Assembly (NCBI RefSeq): GCF_016901135.1
Contig: NZ_JAFEVL010000030.1
Coordinates: forward strand, 186,001-250,000
Reading direction: 5' to 3'
Length of the DNA: 64,000 nt
DNA from: Martinezella lusitana
GTDB lineage: Bacteria > Pseudomonadota > Alphaproteobacteria > Rhizobiales > Rhizobiaceae
Part shown: positions 33,859 to 42,949 of the stretch, piece after piece
Numbering within the stretch: the first letter of the stretch is position 1
Layout: the number at the start of each line of letters is the position of its first letter
Notes under the pieces: generated by a model
Seen by the model: only the letters and a program-made list of their open reading frames with translations
What the model was told of the DNA's origin: nothing
Database searches by the model: none
Translations under genes and position numbers: made by a program

Positions 33859-35880
33859 TCAGTGTTGATGCAGGCCGTAGAGCAGCGGCATCGTGCCGAC
33901 AAGCGCCTTGAACCGCTCCCAGGATTTTGCCGATGGCTTCGTCCAGCCGGTTTCGGCAAGCGCCGAGAGACGTGGGAAGACCAGCCGGTCGAAGATGGCC
34001 CGATCAGTCATCGACTCCGACCAGATGCAGGCCTGAACGCCGCGAAGCTTTTCTTTCTGGGCGTCCGTCCAGCCACCGACGGGATCGAAGGTGTAGAGTT
34101 TCTCCGGATCCGAATGGCCCGCCCAGCTTGCGCCGGGCTCGTCCCAATCCGGGCGCATCGCCATGTCGAGATAATAGACCTGCCCCGGGCAAACCACGAT
34201 CTCGTATCCGCGCCCGGCAAGCTCGGCCGCGACTTCGACATTGCGCCAGCTGCAGAGATAGCTCTTGTCCTTGTCGATCCTGTCGCCATGGGACGCCTCT
34301 TCCCAGCCGCCGGTCACGCAGCCCTTTTCGGCGAGAAATGCCTGGATACGTTCCAGGAACTCTGCTTGAAGGAATGCCGCGCCGGAGCCATGGATGTCAT
34401 CGGCGCCATGCGTATTGGTGATGACGTTCAATCGCTTGGCATGTGCTTCCGCAATTTCATCACCAGCGAGTTCGCGCAGCCGCGCCAGCGCCTCCGGCGA
34501 GCCGGACCAGGCGCCCAGCGGCACTTCGTCGGCACCGATATGGATCGTCTTGAACGGGAAGAGCTCTATCAGTTCGGAGAGGATCGTCTTCATAACCTCG
34601 TAGGTCTTTTCGCGCGCCGGATTGATGCAATTATCCGGAAAACCTTGAACCGAATAATAGCTGCCGGCTTCGTTCGGATCGCGAAGCTCGGGAATTGCCT
34701 GCAGCATGGCATAGCAATGGCCCGGTATATCGATTTCCGGCAGGATCTCGATGCCGAAACCCTTGGCATAGTTGACGATGTCACGCACCGCCGCCTTGGT
34801 ATAATAACCGCCGGTGCGAGCCGGGCTGGAGCCGAGAAGCGGCGGCAGCGGCAGGCCGTGACCACGCCATGCGCCAATTTCCGTCAGTGCCGGATAAGCG
34901 TCGATCTCGACACGCCAGGATTCATCATCCGACAGATGCCAATGGAAGCGGTTGAGCTTGTTCCAGGCAAGCACCGCCATCAGCTTCTTGATTTCGGCTG
35001 TGGCATAGAATTGGCGTGAGACGTCGAGGTGCAAGCCGCGCCATCCCATGGCCGGCTCGTCGACAATCTCGCCACCTGCCGGGAAATGGAATGCCTGCGG
35101 GTGCAGACGCGCGCCGCGCCAGATCTGGCCGATGGTGACCAGGCCATAGACGAAGCCGGACTGTGTACTCGCTTCGACCGTGATGGTCTCAGGCGAGAAC
35201 ACTAGCCTATAGCCCTCGGCACCGAGACCTTCAACCTGGTGCAGGTCCACCGGCACTGCCCCTTCCGCCTCGGAGCGGATGAGACCTTCGGCCGAGAAGA
35301 GATGCTCGACAAGGGCCGTGAAACTTTCCGCGGCAGCCTGCGCTTCCGGCGCGGCGGCCTTCAAGGCAAAGCCTGCCGGCAGCGGGCGGCGGGCGGAAAC
35401 GGCAACGCGGTTCGGCCAGGGGATGATCGACAACGGCACCGGCGGATTGGCCGGCACCGGGTAGATTTCCGCACCGCGCTTCAACGGCGCATTGCTTGAC
35501 GATGTGCGCGTCGGCTCCGTGCCAAGTGAAACCGTGGTGCCATCGGGCAATGCGAGATAGGCGCTATTGGCGCCATCATTCCAGTGGCGAAACTGCCAGC
35601 TTAGCGCACGGACCGTGATGGTCCAGGTCTCGCCGGCGGCCAGCACGAAACCTTCCGGCGGCCGGAACTCGGTGAAGTTGGACAGCCGCTTGGAGACCGT
35701 GGCACCTTCGACGATGCCGGCCGGATCGACGCGGCCGGGGCCGCTGACACAAAGCGAGAAGCCCGAAAGCCGCTCGGATGAAAGGTTCTTGAGCCGCAAC
35801 ACATAGGAAAATTCCTTGCCGTCAGCCGGCGGGTTCCAGGTTGTTTCCAGCCGCAGAGCCAGGGATCGCGGTATCGACAT
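33859..35880 (-). CDS. Beta-N-acetylhexosaminidase (GH20), cytoplasmic
   Basis: Encodes 673 residues from the ATG at 35880, chosen over an upstream ATG at 35913 because a purine-rich AGAGAGAA precedes it. An N-terminal beta domain (1-125) and a GH20b-like domain (about 150-270) precede the GH20 barrel, which opens GWRGLHLDVSRQFY. The barrel has HLSDDESWR and the catalytic Asp-Glu pair in HIGADEVPLG (about 449-450). No signal peptide is present, so it should split N-acetylglucosaminides after import. The adjacent oligopeptide-type importer on the same strand fits uptake of chitobiose or other amino-sugar oligosaccharides. Confidence 0.9.
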   Translation of the reverse strand: MSIPRSLALRLETTWNPPADGKEFSYVLRLKNLSSERLSGFSLCVSGPGRVDPAGIVEGATVSKRLSNFTEFRPPEGFVLAAGETWTITVRALSWQFRHWNDGANSAYLALPDGTTVSLGTEPTRTSSSNAPLKRGAEIYPVPANPPVPLSIIPWPNRVAVSARRPLPAGFALKAAAPEAQAAAESFTALVEHLFSAEGLIRSEAEGAVPVDLHQVEGLGAEGYRLVFSPETITVEASTQSGFVYGLVTIGQIWRGARLHPQAFHFPAGGEIVDEPAMGWRGLHLDVSRQFYATAEIKKLMAVLAWNKLNRFHWHLSDDESWRVEIDAYPALTEIGAWRGHGLPLPPLLGSSPARTGGYYTKAAVRDIVNYAKGFGIEILPEIDIPGHCYAMLQAIPELRDPNEAGSYYSVQGFPDNCINPAREKTYEVMKTILSELIELFPFKTIHIGADEVPLGAWSGSPEALARLRELAGDEIAEAHAKRLNVITNTHGADDIHGSGAAFLQAEFLERIQAFLAEKGCVTGGWEEASHGDRIDKDKSYLCSWRNVEVAAELAGRGYEIVVCPGQVYYLDMAMRPDWDEPGASWAGHSDPEKLYTFDPVGGWTDAQKEKLRGVQACIWSESMTDRAIFDRLVFPRLSALAETGWTKPSAKSWERFKALVGTMPLLYGLHQH

Positions 35881-35909
35881 GAGTATTCTCTCTTTATCTA
35901 AAGGATCGT

Positions 35910-36380
35910 TCAAAGCTTGAGTATGCCTGCATAGATGCCGGGCGCGGAATTGGGGATCGGCACCGCGCCGACCGTTTTCTCGTAGAACTCCGATGGGCCG
36001 ACATCGCCAATGACCGTATAGGCGTAGCCCATGGCCTTTTGATCGTTGAGGCAGGCAAACAGCAGTGCGCGGCCGATGCCGAGACCGCGAACGTCTTCTG
36101 CAACGCCAGTTGGACCGAAGAAGCCGCGTGCCGTCGCCTCATGGCAGGCAAAGCCGACAAGCTCCTGATTGCGCGTGGCAATGAAGCAGGTCGGCGGCTG
36201 ACGCGTCAACGCCACGGTCGTCTCGCTTGCCCAGCCCTGGCCGAATTGTTCGCCGACCCAGCCAACAATGAGCCTCAGCTCCGGCGGCAGTGCCCGCCTG
36301 ATGGTGACGCCTGCCTTCGCCATGCGTTCGGGCGACTGTGTATCTACCGGCAGGGTCGATAGATTGACCAGATAATCCAA
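35910..36380 (-). CDS. GNAT family N-acetyltransferase
   Basis: Encodes 156 residues. The acetyl-CoA site is clear: ARGFFGPTGVAEDVRGLGIG, with the RGLGIGRAL pyrophosphate loop. The final helix/strand region EFYEKTVGAVPIP is typical of the fold. It sits between the ABC ATPase gene and the hexosaminidase in one minus-strand unit, so an amino-sugar or its catabolite may be the acceptor, but GNAT substrates cannot be read from sequence. Confidence 0.82.
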   Translation of the reverse strand: MDYLVNLSTLPVDTQSPERMAKAGVTIRRALPPELRLIVGWVGEQFGQGWASETTVALTRQPPTCFIATRNQELVGFACHEATARGFFGPTGVAEDVRGLGIGRALLFACLNDQKAMGYAYTVIGDVGPSEFYEKTVGAVPIPNSAPGIYAGILKL

Positions 36381-36392
36381 GATGAAATCCCC

Positions 36393-37319
36393 CTAGTTCG
36401 GTGCGACAAGCGCACGCATGAAATGATTGGCGCCGAGCTGTTCGACCACGGTCGAGATCGGACGGCTGAGCGCGCGGATTTTCTCCGCCTGCTCAAGGAA
36501 GCGGGCGCTGCCGCCGGTCACGAACCGGCGCCCACCATCCGGAACCGCAGACAGCAGCAGTTGGGTATAGGGATGCTTCGGAGCGGCGAGCACCGTACTC
36601 GTGTCGCCCCACTCCACCATCTGACCGGCAAACATCACGACGATCTCCTCGGCGACATGGGCAGCCGTGGCGATATCATGCGTGATGTAGAGCATGGCGA
36701 GGTCGTTTTCCCGCTTCACCCGCGCGAGCAATTCCAGAATGTCCTTGCGGATCGAGACGTCAAGCATCGAAGTCGGCTCATCGGCCACCAGAATGCTCGG
36801 TGAAACAGCCAGGGCACGGGCGATATTGACGCGCTGGCGCTGACCCCCCGATAGCTCATGCGGAAACTTCTGCCGCGTCAGCGCCGGATCGAGACCGACG
36901 CTTTCCAGAAGCCGCATTATGTCTTCGTCGCGCTCGGCCTTCGGCTTGTCCTGCCCGTGCAGCTGCAGCGGACGCGACAGATGATGATTGACGGTAAAGG
37001 CCGGGTTGAGCGAGGAGAACGGGTCCTGGAAGACCATCTGGACATCCTTGCGGTATAGCCGTTCGTCCTTGGCGGAGCCGCGTGCGGTGCGATCCTGCCC
37101 GTGAAAGAACAGCTTGCCGCCGGTCGGCCTGTCGAGCCGCGCGATGATCCGGGCGCACGTGGTCTTGCCGCAACCGGATTCGCCGACGAGTGCCAGCGCA
37201 CGCCCCGCGAAGAGCGAGAAGGATACGCTCTTGAGCGCCTGCACGGGGCCGAAATCGCGCTGAATGTTCTCGAGCCTGATGACGGGCTCGGCAATCGATG
37301 CCTGTGTCTGCGGTTTCAT
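36393..37319 (-). CDS. Oligopeptide-type ABC transporter ATPase 2 (DppF/OppF-like)
   Basis: Encodes 308 residues with Walker [10 protein letters not shown], signature LSGGQRQR, Walker B ILVADEPTSMLD and a C-terminal oligopeptide-type extension (HPYTQLLLSAVPDGG). The segment RKDVQMVFQDPFSSLNPAF is diagnostic of DppF/OppF. Its start overlaps the stop of ATPase 1 by ATGA. Importers of this family carry peptides, but several rhizobial and thermophile members carry oligosaccharides. Confidence 0.9.
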   Translation of the reverse strand: MKPQTQASIAEPVIRLENIQRDFGPVQALKSVSFSLFAGRALALVGESGCGKTTCARIIARLDRPTGGKLFFHGQDRTARGSAKDERLYRKDVQMVFQDPFSSLNPAFTVNHHLSRPLQLHGQDKPKAERDEDIMRLLESVGLDPALTRQKFPHELSGGQRQRVNIARALAVSPSILVADEPTSMLDVSIRKDILELLARVKRENDLAMLYITHDIATAAHVAEEIVVMFAGQMVEWGDTSTVLAAPKHPYTQLLLSAVPDGGRRFVTGGSARFLEQAEKIRALSRPISTVVEQLGANHFMRALVAPN

Positions 37320-38131
37320 ACCAAAGCTCCGGAAAGGTGGACGTTGCCTGGAAGCTGCGGAATGGCGTTCCAGAGCTTGCGCGTGTATTCATGAGCGGGC
37401 GCCTGGCTGACCTGCGTGACGTCACCGACTTCGACGAGTTCGCCCTTCAGCATGACGCCGATACGCCCGCAAAGCTGCGCCATCAGATGCAGGTCGTGGG
37501 TGATGAACAGCACCGAGAAACCGTAGGTCTGCTGGAGGTCGAGAACCTGCTCCAGAATCTCGCGCTGAACGACGACATCGAGCGCCGTCGTCGGCTCGTC
37601 CATTATGATGAGTTCGGGTCTGAGCGCCAGGCAGATGGCAATGACGATGCGCTGGCGCATGCCTCCGGAAAACTGATGCGGATAGTCGCTGACGCGATGC
37701 GGGGGAATGCCCACCAGCTTGAACATTTCCTCGGCGCGAGCGCGGGATTCCTGGCGGGAGCATCCAGTGTGGCGGTGCAGGACGTCGTGAAACTGCGCCT
37801 CCACCCGCATCAGCGGGTTGAGCGAGTTCATGGCGCTCTGAAACACCATGCCGATCCGCTTCCAGCGGATCTTCTGCAGCTCGGTCTCCGGCATCCGCAG
37901 TAGATCCTGTCCATCCAGGCGGATGCTTCCGCCGCTGACCCAGGCCGGCGCCTTGGAAAGCCGGGTTATGGCATAGGCAATGGTGCTCTTGCCGCAACCG
38001 GATTCGCCGGCGAGACCGAAGATCTCGCCACGGCCGATGTTGAATGAAACATTCTTCACCGCCCGGAAGTCGCCCTTGTCGACCAGATAGTCGATATTGA
38101 GGTTTTCAATTTCCAGCAGATTGTCGCTCAT
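37316..38131 (-). CDS. Oligopeptide-type ABC transporter ATPase 1 (DppD/OppD-like)
   Basis: Encodes 271 residues from the ATG at 38131, where the DppD-like sequence begins ([20 protein letters not shown]); the open frame upstream belongs to the overlapping permease. It shows Walker [26 protein letters not shown], signature FSGGMRQR and Walker [13 protein letters not shown]. It is shorter at the C-terminus than classic OppD, ending soon after the [12 protein letters not shown] element and so lacking most of the iron-sulphur-binding extension. Confidence 0.9.
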   Translation of the reverse strand: MSDNLLEIENLNIDYLVDKGDFRAVKNVSFNIGRGEIFGLAGESGCGKSTIAYAITRLSKAPAWVSGGSIRLDGQDLLRMPETELQKIRWKRIGMVFQSAMNSLNPLMRVEAQFHDVLHRHTGCSRQESRARAEEMFKLVGIPPHRVSDYPHQFSGGMRQRIVIAICLALRPELIIMDEPTTALDVVVQREILEQVLDLQQTYGFSVLFITHDLHLMAQLCGRIGVMLKGELVEVGDVTQVSQAPAHEYTRKLWNAIPQLPGNVHLSGALV

Positions 38132-39030
38132 TGGCCAGCCCTCATCATCCGATTGCGAGCCCGAGTCAGGCGGAACCACCGGGTCAGCGCCGGTCCTGAG
38201 CGCAATTGCGGATTGGCGATTTCGTCGAAGGTGAAGTTGATCAGCGCAAGGCCGAGGCCCGTAAGCGCAATACCGGCGGCGGGAACTGCAATGTCCCACC
38301 ATGCGCCAACCATAATCGCCGAGGCATTCTGGGCATTGTAGAGCATGGTGCCCCACGTGACCTTCAGCGGATCGCCGAAGCCAAGATATTCGAGCGTGGT
38401 CTGCGCGACGATTGCATAGATAATGCTGCCGACAAGGTTGATGCCGATCAGTGGCGTCAGATTGGGCAGAATTTCCACGAAGATGATCCGCCACGCCGGC
38501 TCGCCGATCATCTTGGCGGCTGTGACGAAATCGCGATTGCGCAGCGCCATCGTCTGCGACCTCGTCATGCGCGCGCCCCAGGGCCATGACGTCAAGGCGA
38601 TGATCGTCATGATCGTCATCGGCCCGACCGTGCCTGCGAAGGAGGCGAGCAGGATGAGCAACGGCATGTTCGGTATAACGAGCACGGCGTTGGTGGCGAG
38701 ATCGAGCACCGCGTCCGTCTTGCCGCCGGCATAGCCGGCGATAAGACCGATGGCAGTCCCGATGACGGTAATGGCAATACCGGTCGCAAAGCCTACCGAA
38801 AGCGAACTCCTGGCACCCCAGACGAACTGACGATAGACGTCGCGGCCCATTTTGGTGGTTCCGAAGACATGCTCGACCGATGGCGCCTGATGCGAACGGC
38901 CAACGCGTGCACCAGGCTCGCCCGGCGCGATGACAGGAGCGAAAATCGCCATCAAGCATAGCACAGCAATGATGACGAAGCCGACGAGAGCCTTTTTCTG
39001 AGCGAGGATCGATCGTAGTGTGAAGCTCAT
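38128..39030 (-). CDS. Oligopeptide-type ABC permease 2 (DppC/OppC-like)
   Basis: Encodes 300 residues with one N-terminal helix (KALVGFVIIAVLCLMAIFAP), a periplasmic segment containing HVFGTTKMGRDVYRQFVWG, and the core permease domain with EAA-like loop VTAAKMIGEPAWRIIFVEILP. Start and stop both overlap neighbours by a few bases, so translation is coupled through the unit. Confidence 0.92.
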   Translation of the reverse strand: MSFTLRSILAQKKALVGFVIIAVLCLMAIFAPVIAPGEPGARVGRSHQAPSVEHVFGTTKMGRDVYRQFVWGARSSLSVGFATGIAITVIGTAIGLIAGYAGGKTDAVLDLATNAVLVIPNMPLLILLASFAGTVGPMTIMTIIALTSWPWGARMTRSQTMALRNRDFVTAAKMIGEPAWRIIFVEILPNLTPLIGINLVGSIIYAIVAQTTLEYLGFGDPLKVTWGTMLYNAQNASAIMVGAWWDIAVPAAGIALTGLGLALINFTFDEIANPQLRSGPALTRWFRLTRARNRMMRAGQ

Positions 39031-40010
39031 TACGTCCCCTCCCTCAATCTCGGATCGACGAGGCCGTAGATGATGTCGACCAGGAAGTTCGCTATGAGGG
39101 TCGCCATTGTCATCAGGAGCAATTGGCCCTGAATGACGGGATAATCTCGGGCCACGCTGGCGGTGAACAGCGTCAGGCCGAGACCCGGATAATTGAAGAC
39201 GATTTCCGTGACGATCGAGCCGCCGAAGACGGCACCAAGCATCAGCGCCAGGTTGGTCAGTACGGGCAGGAGAGCATTGCGGGCACCATAACTGAACATG
39301 ACGGCGAGGTTGCTTAGCCCCTTCGCCCGCCCCATGGTCACATAGTCCTCCCCCAATATGACGATCATGGAGGAGCGCATGGTCGTCTGAAATTCGCCGA
39401 TGAGGAAGGGCGAGAGCGTCAGGACCGGCAGGATGGCATGCATGAAGACGCTGCCGGCGAATGTGAAATTGAAGCCCGGATCGAGATTGGGATCATAGGC
39501 ATACCCCACAGGGAACCAGCGCAGCGATACCGCAAAGACGAACAGGATCGTCAGGGCTATGATCACGGGCGGTATCGAGAACATGATGACAGAGAGAGGC
39601 GATACGACAGTGTCGAACCGCCCGCCGCGGCGCCATGCCGAGATCGCGCCGAGCACGACACCGAGGCACAGCGAAAATATGATCGCCGTCACCACCAGGA
39701 AGACCGTCCAGATCGTGGCACGGCTCAACACCTGCACCACGGTCTGCGGATAGTATTTGACCGAAACGCCGAGATCGAGCGTCGCGAGGCCTTTGAGATA
39801 GTCGACGAACTGCATCATGATCGGCTGATCGATCTCGCCGAAGCGCGCCTTGATCGCCTCGACGGCGGCGGGCGTTGCCCGTGGCCCGAGCTGGGCCACC
39901 ATGGCGTCGACGGGACTCCCCGGCATAAGCCGGGGAAGGATGAAGTTCACGACAATCGCGAAGGCCAAAGCCACCGCATAGACGCCTAGGCGCCGGCTTG
40001 AAATACGCAT
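39030..40010 (-). CDS. Oligopeptide-type ABC permease 1 (DppB/OppB-like)
   Basis: Encodes 326 residues with GGAAGCGG before the ATG. The first helix (YAVALAFAIVVNFILPRLMPG) carries the LPRLMPGSP pattern found just after it in DppB/OppB. The core has ILGEDYVTMGRAKGLSNLAV as the EAA loop. Pairs with permease 2. Confidence 0.92.
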   Translation of the reverse strand: MRISSRRLGVYAVALAFAIVVNFILPRLMPGSPVDAMVAQLGPRATPAAVEAIKARFGEIDQPIMMQFVDYLKGLATLDLGVSVKYYPQTVVQVLSRATIWTVFLVVTAIIFSLCLGVVLGAISAWRRGGRFDTVVSPLSVIMFSIPPVIIALTILFVFAVSLRWFPVGYAYDPNLDPGFNFTFAGSVFMHAILPVLTLSPFLIGEFQTTMRSSMIVILGEDYVTMGRAKGLSNLAVMFSYGARNALLPVLTNLALMLGAVFGGSIVTEIVFNYPGLGLTLFTASVARDYPVIQGQLLLMTMATLIANFLVDIIYGLVDPRLREGT

Positions 40011-40032
40011 ATCCGCTTCCTTTGCTGTGGTC

Positions 40033-41727
40033 TTATTGGACCGGCTTCAGACGCAGAAGATGCATGAGACGCATGCGATTGTTGTCGTGATTTTCCGGGT
40101 TCATCACTGGGTCCTTGTCGGTGACCCAGCCCGTGAACCGCTTGCTGGAATACTGATACCAGGTCGGGCCGTTGAATACCGGCACGACCGGAAAGTCGTC
40201 GGCGATCAGAACCTGAATATCGTTGAAGATCTTCTTGTGATCGTCATCGGAGGACGACTTCCGATACTGATCGAAGAGTGCGTCGAGCTTCGGGTTGGAG
40301 TAACGAGGCGCAGCGACGGTGAGGCGGCCGGCATAGGCCGTCGACAGGCTTTGATAGTAGCCCTGGAACGGTGTGGCGCTATCGGCGCGCGAGTTCATGA
40401 CGACATCGAAGCTGCCATCGAGAAGCTGCTTGCGCCATTGCTCGTATTCAGGCGTGGCGACGGAGGCATTGATACCGATGGCGCGCAGCCCCTCGACCGC
40501 GATCTGCACGGCGTCGATCCAATCAGTCCAGCCATTTGGCACGATGACCGGGAAGACGATCGGTTTGCCACTCGGCGTCGTGCGGAAGCCGTCGGCACCC
40601 TTCTTGTAACCGGCATCGTCGAGAATCTTGTTCGCCTTGTCGATGTCGAAGCCCATGAAGGCATCCTTGTCGCCTTCGGCAGCCTTGTTGCGCCACGATT
40701 CGAAACGCGGCGGCAGCCCGCTGGCGTGCAGATTGACGACCGGATAGCCGAAGCCGGCAATATCGACCATCGACGTGCGATCCATCGCCAGGCTGAAAGC
40801 GTGGCGGAAGTTGAGGTCTTTGAAGGCTTCGAGGTTGCCGACATTCGTGGACTTGTAGTTCATCTCGAAGGCGACGGTTTCGGCGGGCGGCTGCCAGTAA
40901 CCGTTATGCTGAGCATCGAGTGCCACGAAGGTCTTGTCGATCTGCGGCAGGAACGAGCCGATCCAGTCCACAGTGCCCTCCGGCAGCAGCGCCAGCATCT
41001 GGTCGTTGCCCGAGATCTGCGGTAGGCGCAGGCAATCCACATGCAGCGACGCTGCATCCCAGTAGTTCGGATTGCGGCATTGTTCATAGACCTGCGGAGT
41101 GAAGCGGCGAACTTCCGTCATCGGCCCGGATCCGATGGGCTTCTCATTCTTGTAGGCGACCGGATCGGCAATGTCCTTCCAGATATGCTCCGGCACGACG
41201 GCAAGGTCGGCCAGAGATTCGGGGAATTCCGAATTCACGGCCTTGAGGTTGATCTTTACCTGGGTCGGCGAAGGCGCCTCGACGGAAGCAACGGTCTGGC
41301 CAACGCCGACGGTGTCGACGGCAGGATTTTTCAGCATCAGTTCGATCGTGTATTTCACGTCGGCCGAGGTCAGCGGCTGGCCATCCGACCACTTCACGCC
41401 GGGACGCAGATCATAGGTGATCGACATCAGATCATCGGAGAACTTGTAGCTCGTCGCCAGACGCCAGACCGGCTTGCCGCCGTCATTGGCGTTGAAGATA
41501 ACCAGCGGCTCATAGATGAAATCCATCGTGCTCTGGCGGCGACCGGCCAAATCGAAGGGATTGAAGTTACTGACCCAGCTGGTCTGCTCCTCGATGTGCA
41601 TCGTCAGCACGGATTCGGCGGCCGAGGCGATACCCGAACCAAATGCCAGCGTGGCGCCCAATGCCGCCGTCGCAAGCCATGGAGCCCGGTGCAAAAGATT
41701 ACGCAATCTGCTTTTCTTCATTCCCAT
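40033..41727 (-). CDS. Family 5 ABC transporter substrate-binding protein
   Basis: Encodes 564 residues, first gene of the minus-strand importer, with GAGGGAA before its ATG and a signal peptide (APWLATAALGATLAFGSGIASA). The mature part has the family 5 pattern: FDLAGRRQSTMDFIYEPL, then YDLRPGVKWSDGQPLTSADV. The opening EEQTSWVSNFNPF is also seen in binding proteins for cello- and chito-oligosaccharides. The downstream hexosaminidase makes an amino-sugar oligosaccharide a reasonable ligand, although a peptide is not excluded. Confidence 0.88.
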   Translation of the reverse strand: MGMKKSRLRNLLHRAPWLATAALGATLAFGSGIASAAESVLTMHIEEQTSWVSNFNPFDLAGRRQSTMDFIYEPLVIFNANDGGKPVWRLATSYKFSDDLMSITYDLRPGVKWSDGQPLTSADVKYTIELMLKNPAVDTVGVGQTVASVEAPSPTQVKINLKAVNSEFPESLADLAVVPEHIWKDIADPVAYKNEKPIGSGPMTEVRRFTPQVYEQCRNPNYWDAASLHVDCLRLPQISGNDQMLALLPEGTVDWIGSFLPQIDKTFVALDAQHNGYWQPPAETVAFEMNYKSTNVGNLEAFKDLNFRHAFSLAMDRTSMVDIAGFGYPVVNLHASGLPPRFESWRNKAAEGDKDAFMGFDIDKANKILDDAGYKKGADGFRTTPSGKPIVFPVIVPNGWTDWIDAVQIAVEGLRAIGINASVATPEYEQWRKQLLDGSFDVVMNSRADSATPFQGYYQSLSTAYAGRLTVAAPRYSNPKLDALFDQYRKSSSDDDHKKIFNDIQVLIADDFPVVPVFNGPTWYQYSSKRFTGWVTDKDPVMNPENHDNNRMRLMHLLRLKPVQ

Positions 41728-42212
41728 TTTCAGTTCCCTCTCGTTTATTTCGAGTAGTCAATCAAATTGATTTAATCGTGAGTTTGAACAGACGTCAATC
41801 CGCTGATTGGAAATCAACAGGCGATGGCATGAGCATTCGCGCGCAGCCGCTGCCGGCTGAGCGGTGATCTGTTACGATCAAGAAGTATGGGGAGACTGGC
41901 AGGCCCGGCCCGCGCCGGCCGTATTGCCGGCAACACGGCTTGGCCGGTTTGGGCTGCTGTTCAACGGGGGAAACGCCCAGGAACAGATTGTTGCCCGCAG
42001 ACAAGTATCAGAATGCGTCGTCAAGGCCGGATAGGAGAGCAACCGGCATTGCAATCATGAAAATCGGGAAATCATCCAGGATCAGGACTCTGGCCGGGAT
42101 CCGGATTGCGGCGCCGCAGTCGCGCGCACCGCAATCACTTCATTGCAAGACAGCTCCGTTTTGGACGCCACACCTCAAAACGGAGCCTCTGAACAATCAA
42201 GGGGGCGCCAGC
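41728..42212. other. 485 bp intergenic region
   Basis: Separates the binding-protein start from the RidA stop, both on the minus strand. Near the binding-protein gene are AATCAAATTGATT (41760-41772) and TGATT-GGA-AATCA (41803-41815), AT-rich inverted repeats that may be operators. Further on is a GC-rich imperfect palindrome (41919-41940). No open frame looks coding. Confidence 0.5.
41919..41940. repeat. Imperfect 22-bp GC-rich palindrome
   Basis: GCCGTATTGCCGGCAACACGGC is palindromic except for one symmetric pair. Embedded in further CCGGCC/GGCCGG sequence, it can form a strong cruciform or RNA hairpin. It lies between a RidA stop and the importer promoter; role unknown. Confidence 0.4.
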
Positions 42213-42608
42213 TCAGTCGAGCGGCTTGTAGGCGATGACGTCCATCTCGACCTTTACGTCGACCATCATCGGCGACTGAACCGTCGAGCGCGCCGGCGGA
42301 TGGTCGATGAAATGCTTCTGGAAGACCGCGTTGAAGCTGGAAAAATCGCGCGCGTCGTCCAGCCAGACATTGACCTTCACCACATGCTCAAGGGTGCAAT
42401 CGGCAAGGGCGAGGACTTCCTTGATATTGGCGATGACCTGCTCGGTCTGCGTGACGATATTGCCGACCACGACCTCGCCATTAATCGTGGGAACCTGACC
42501 CGAAACATAGACGAAATCCCCGGCACGCACGGCCTTGGCAAAAGGACGCCGCTGGCCGCCGGCCTGACTATCGGCAATGTCGAAACGGATCAGCTTGTTC
42601 TTGCTCAT
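42213..42608 (-). CDS. RidA/YjgF family protein
   Basis: Encodes 131 residues with the family core FVYVSGQVP, TEQVIANIKEVLALADCTLEHVVKVNVWL (split here across two strands and a helix) and the active-site Arg in HPPARSTVQ. RidA-type enzymes hydrolyse reactive enamines or imines made by PLP enzymes; the Arg is compatible with a deaminase. It is monocistronic and divergent from an SDR gene. Confidence 0.88.
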   Translation of the reverse strand: MSKNKLIRFDIADSQAGGQRRPFAKAVRAGDFVYVSGQVPTINGEVVVGNIVTQTEQVIANIKEVLALADCTLEHVVKVNVWLDDARDFSSFNAVFQKHFIDHPPARSTVQSPMMVDVKVEMDVIAYKPLD

Positions 42609-42949
42609 GATATATTCGGTCTCTCTCTGTTGTCGAAAGCCGCAGTCGCCATCGCTTCATTGTGAATGAAGACCAGGCGCTCGACTCCATTGCCATCTTC
42701 CTTATCCGCCGTGGCACCGTAACGCCAGATCGATTCGCGGCTGAGTGCTGTGCTCTTCTTATGCTCGATGGGAGAAATTTTCAGGCAACAAGATTATTTG
42801 CCCGCCTTCCCCAAAGCTGGAGATGTTAGTTCGCAAGTGAAGCGCCGCGTCTTTTTGTCGGTGCCCCCCCGATTGCCTTGGCGCGGCTGTGCCTGCTAAG
42901 ACTGCACTGATTTCATCATATGATTATCTGATGTTCAGGAGGAGTCGTC
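42609..42949. other. 341 bp divergent intergenic region
   Basis: Lies between RidA (minus) and an SDR gene (plus). It contains the palindrome ATCATATGAT (42915-42924), 25 bp before the SDR start, which resembles half-sites of GntR-type repressors. An AGGAGGAG ribosome site for the SDR follows. No open frame is convincing. Confidence 0.5.
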
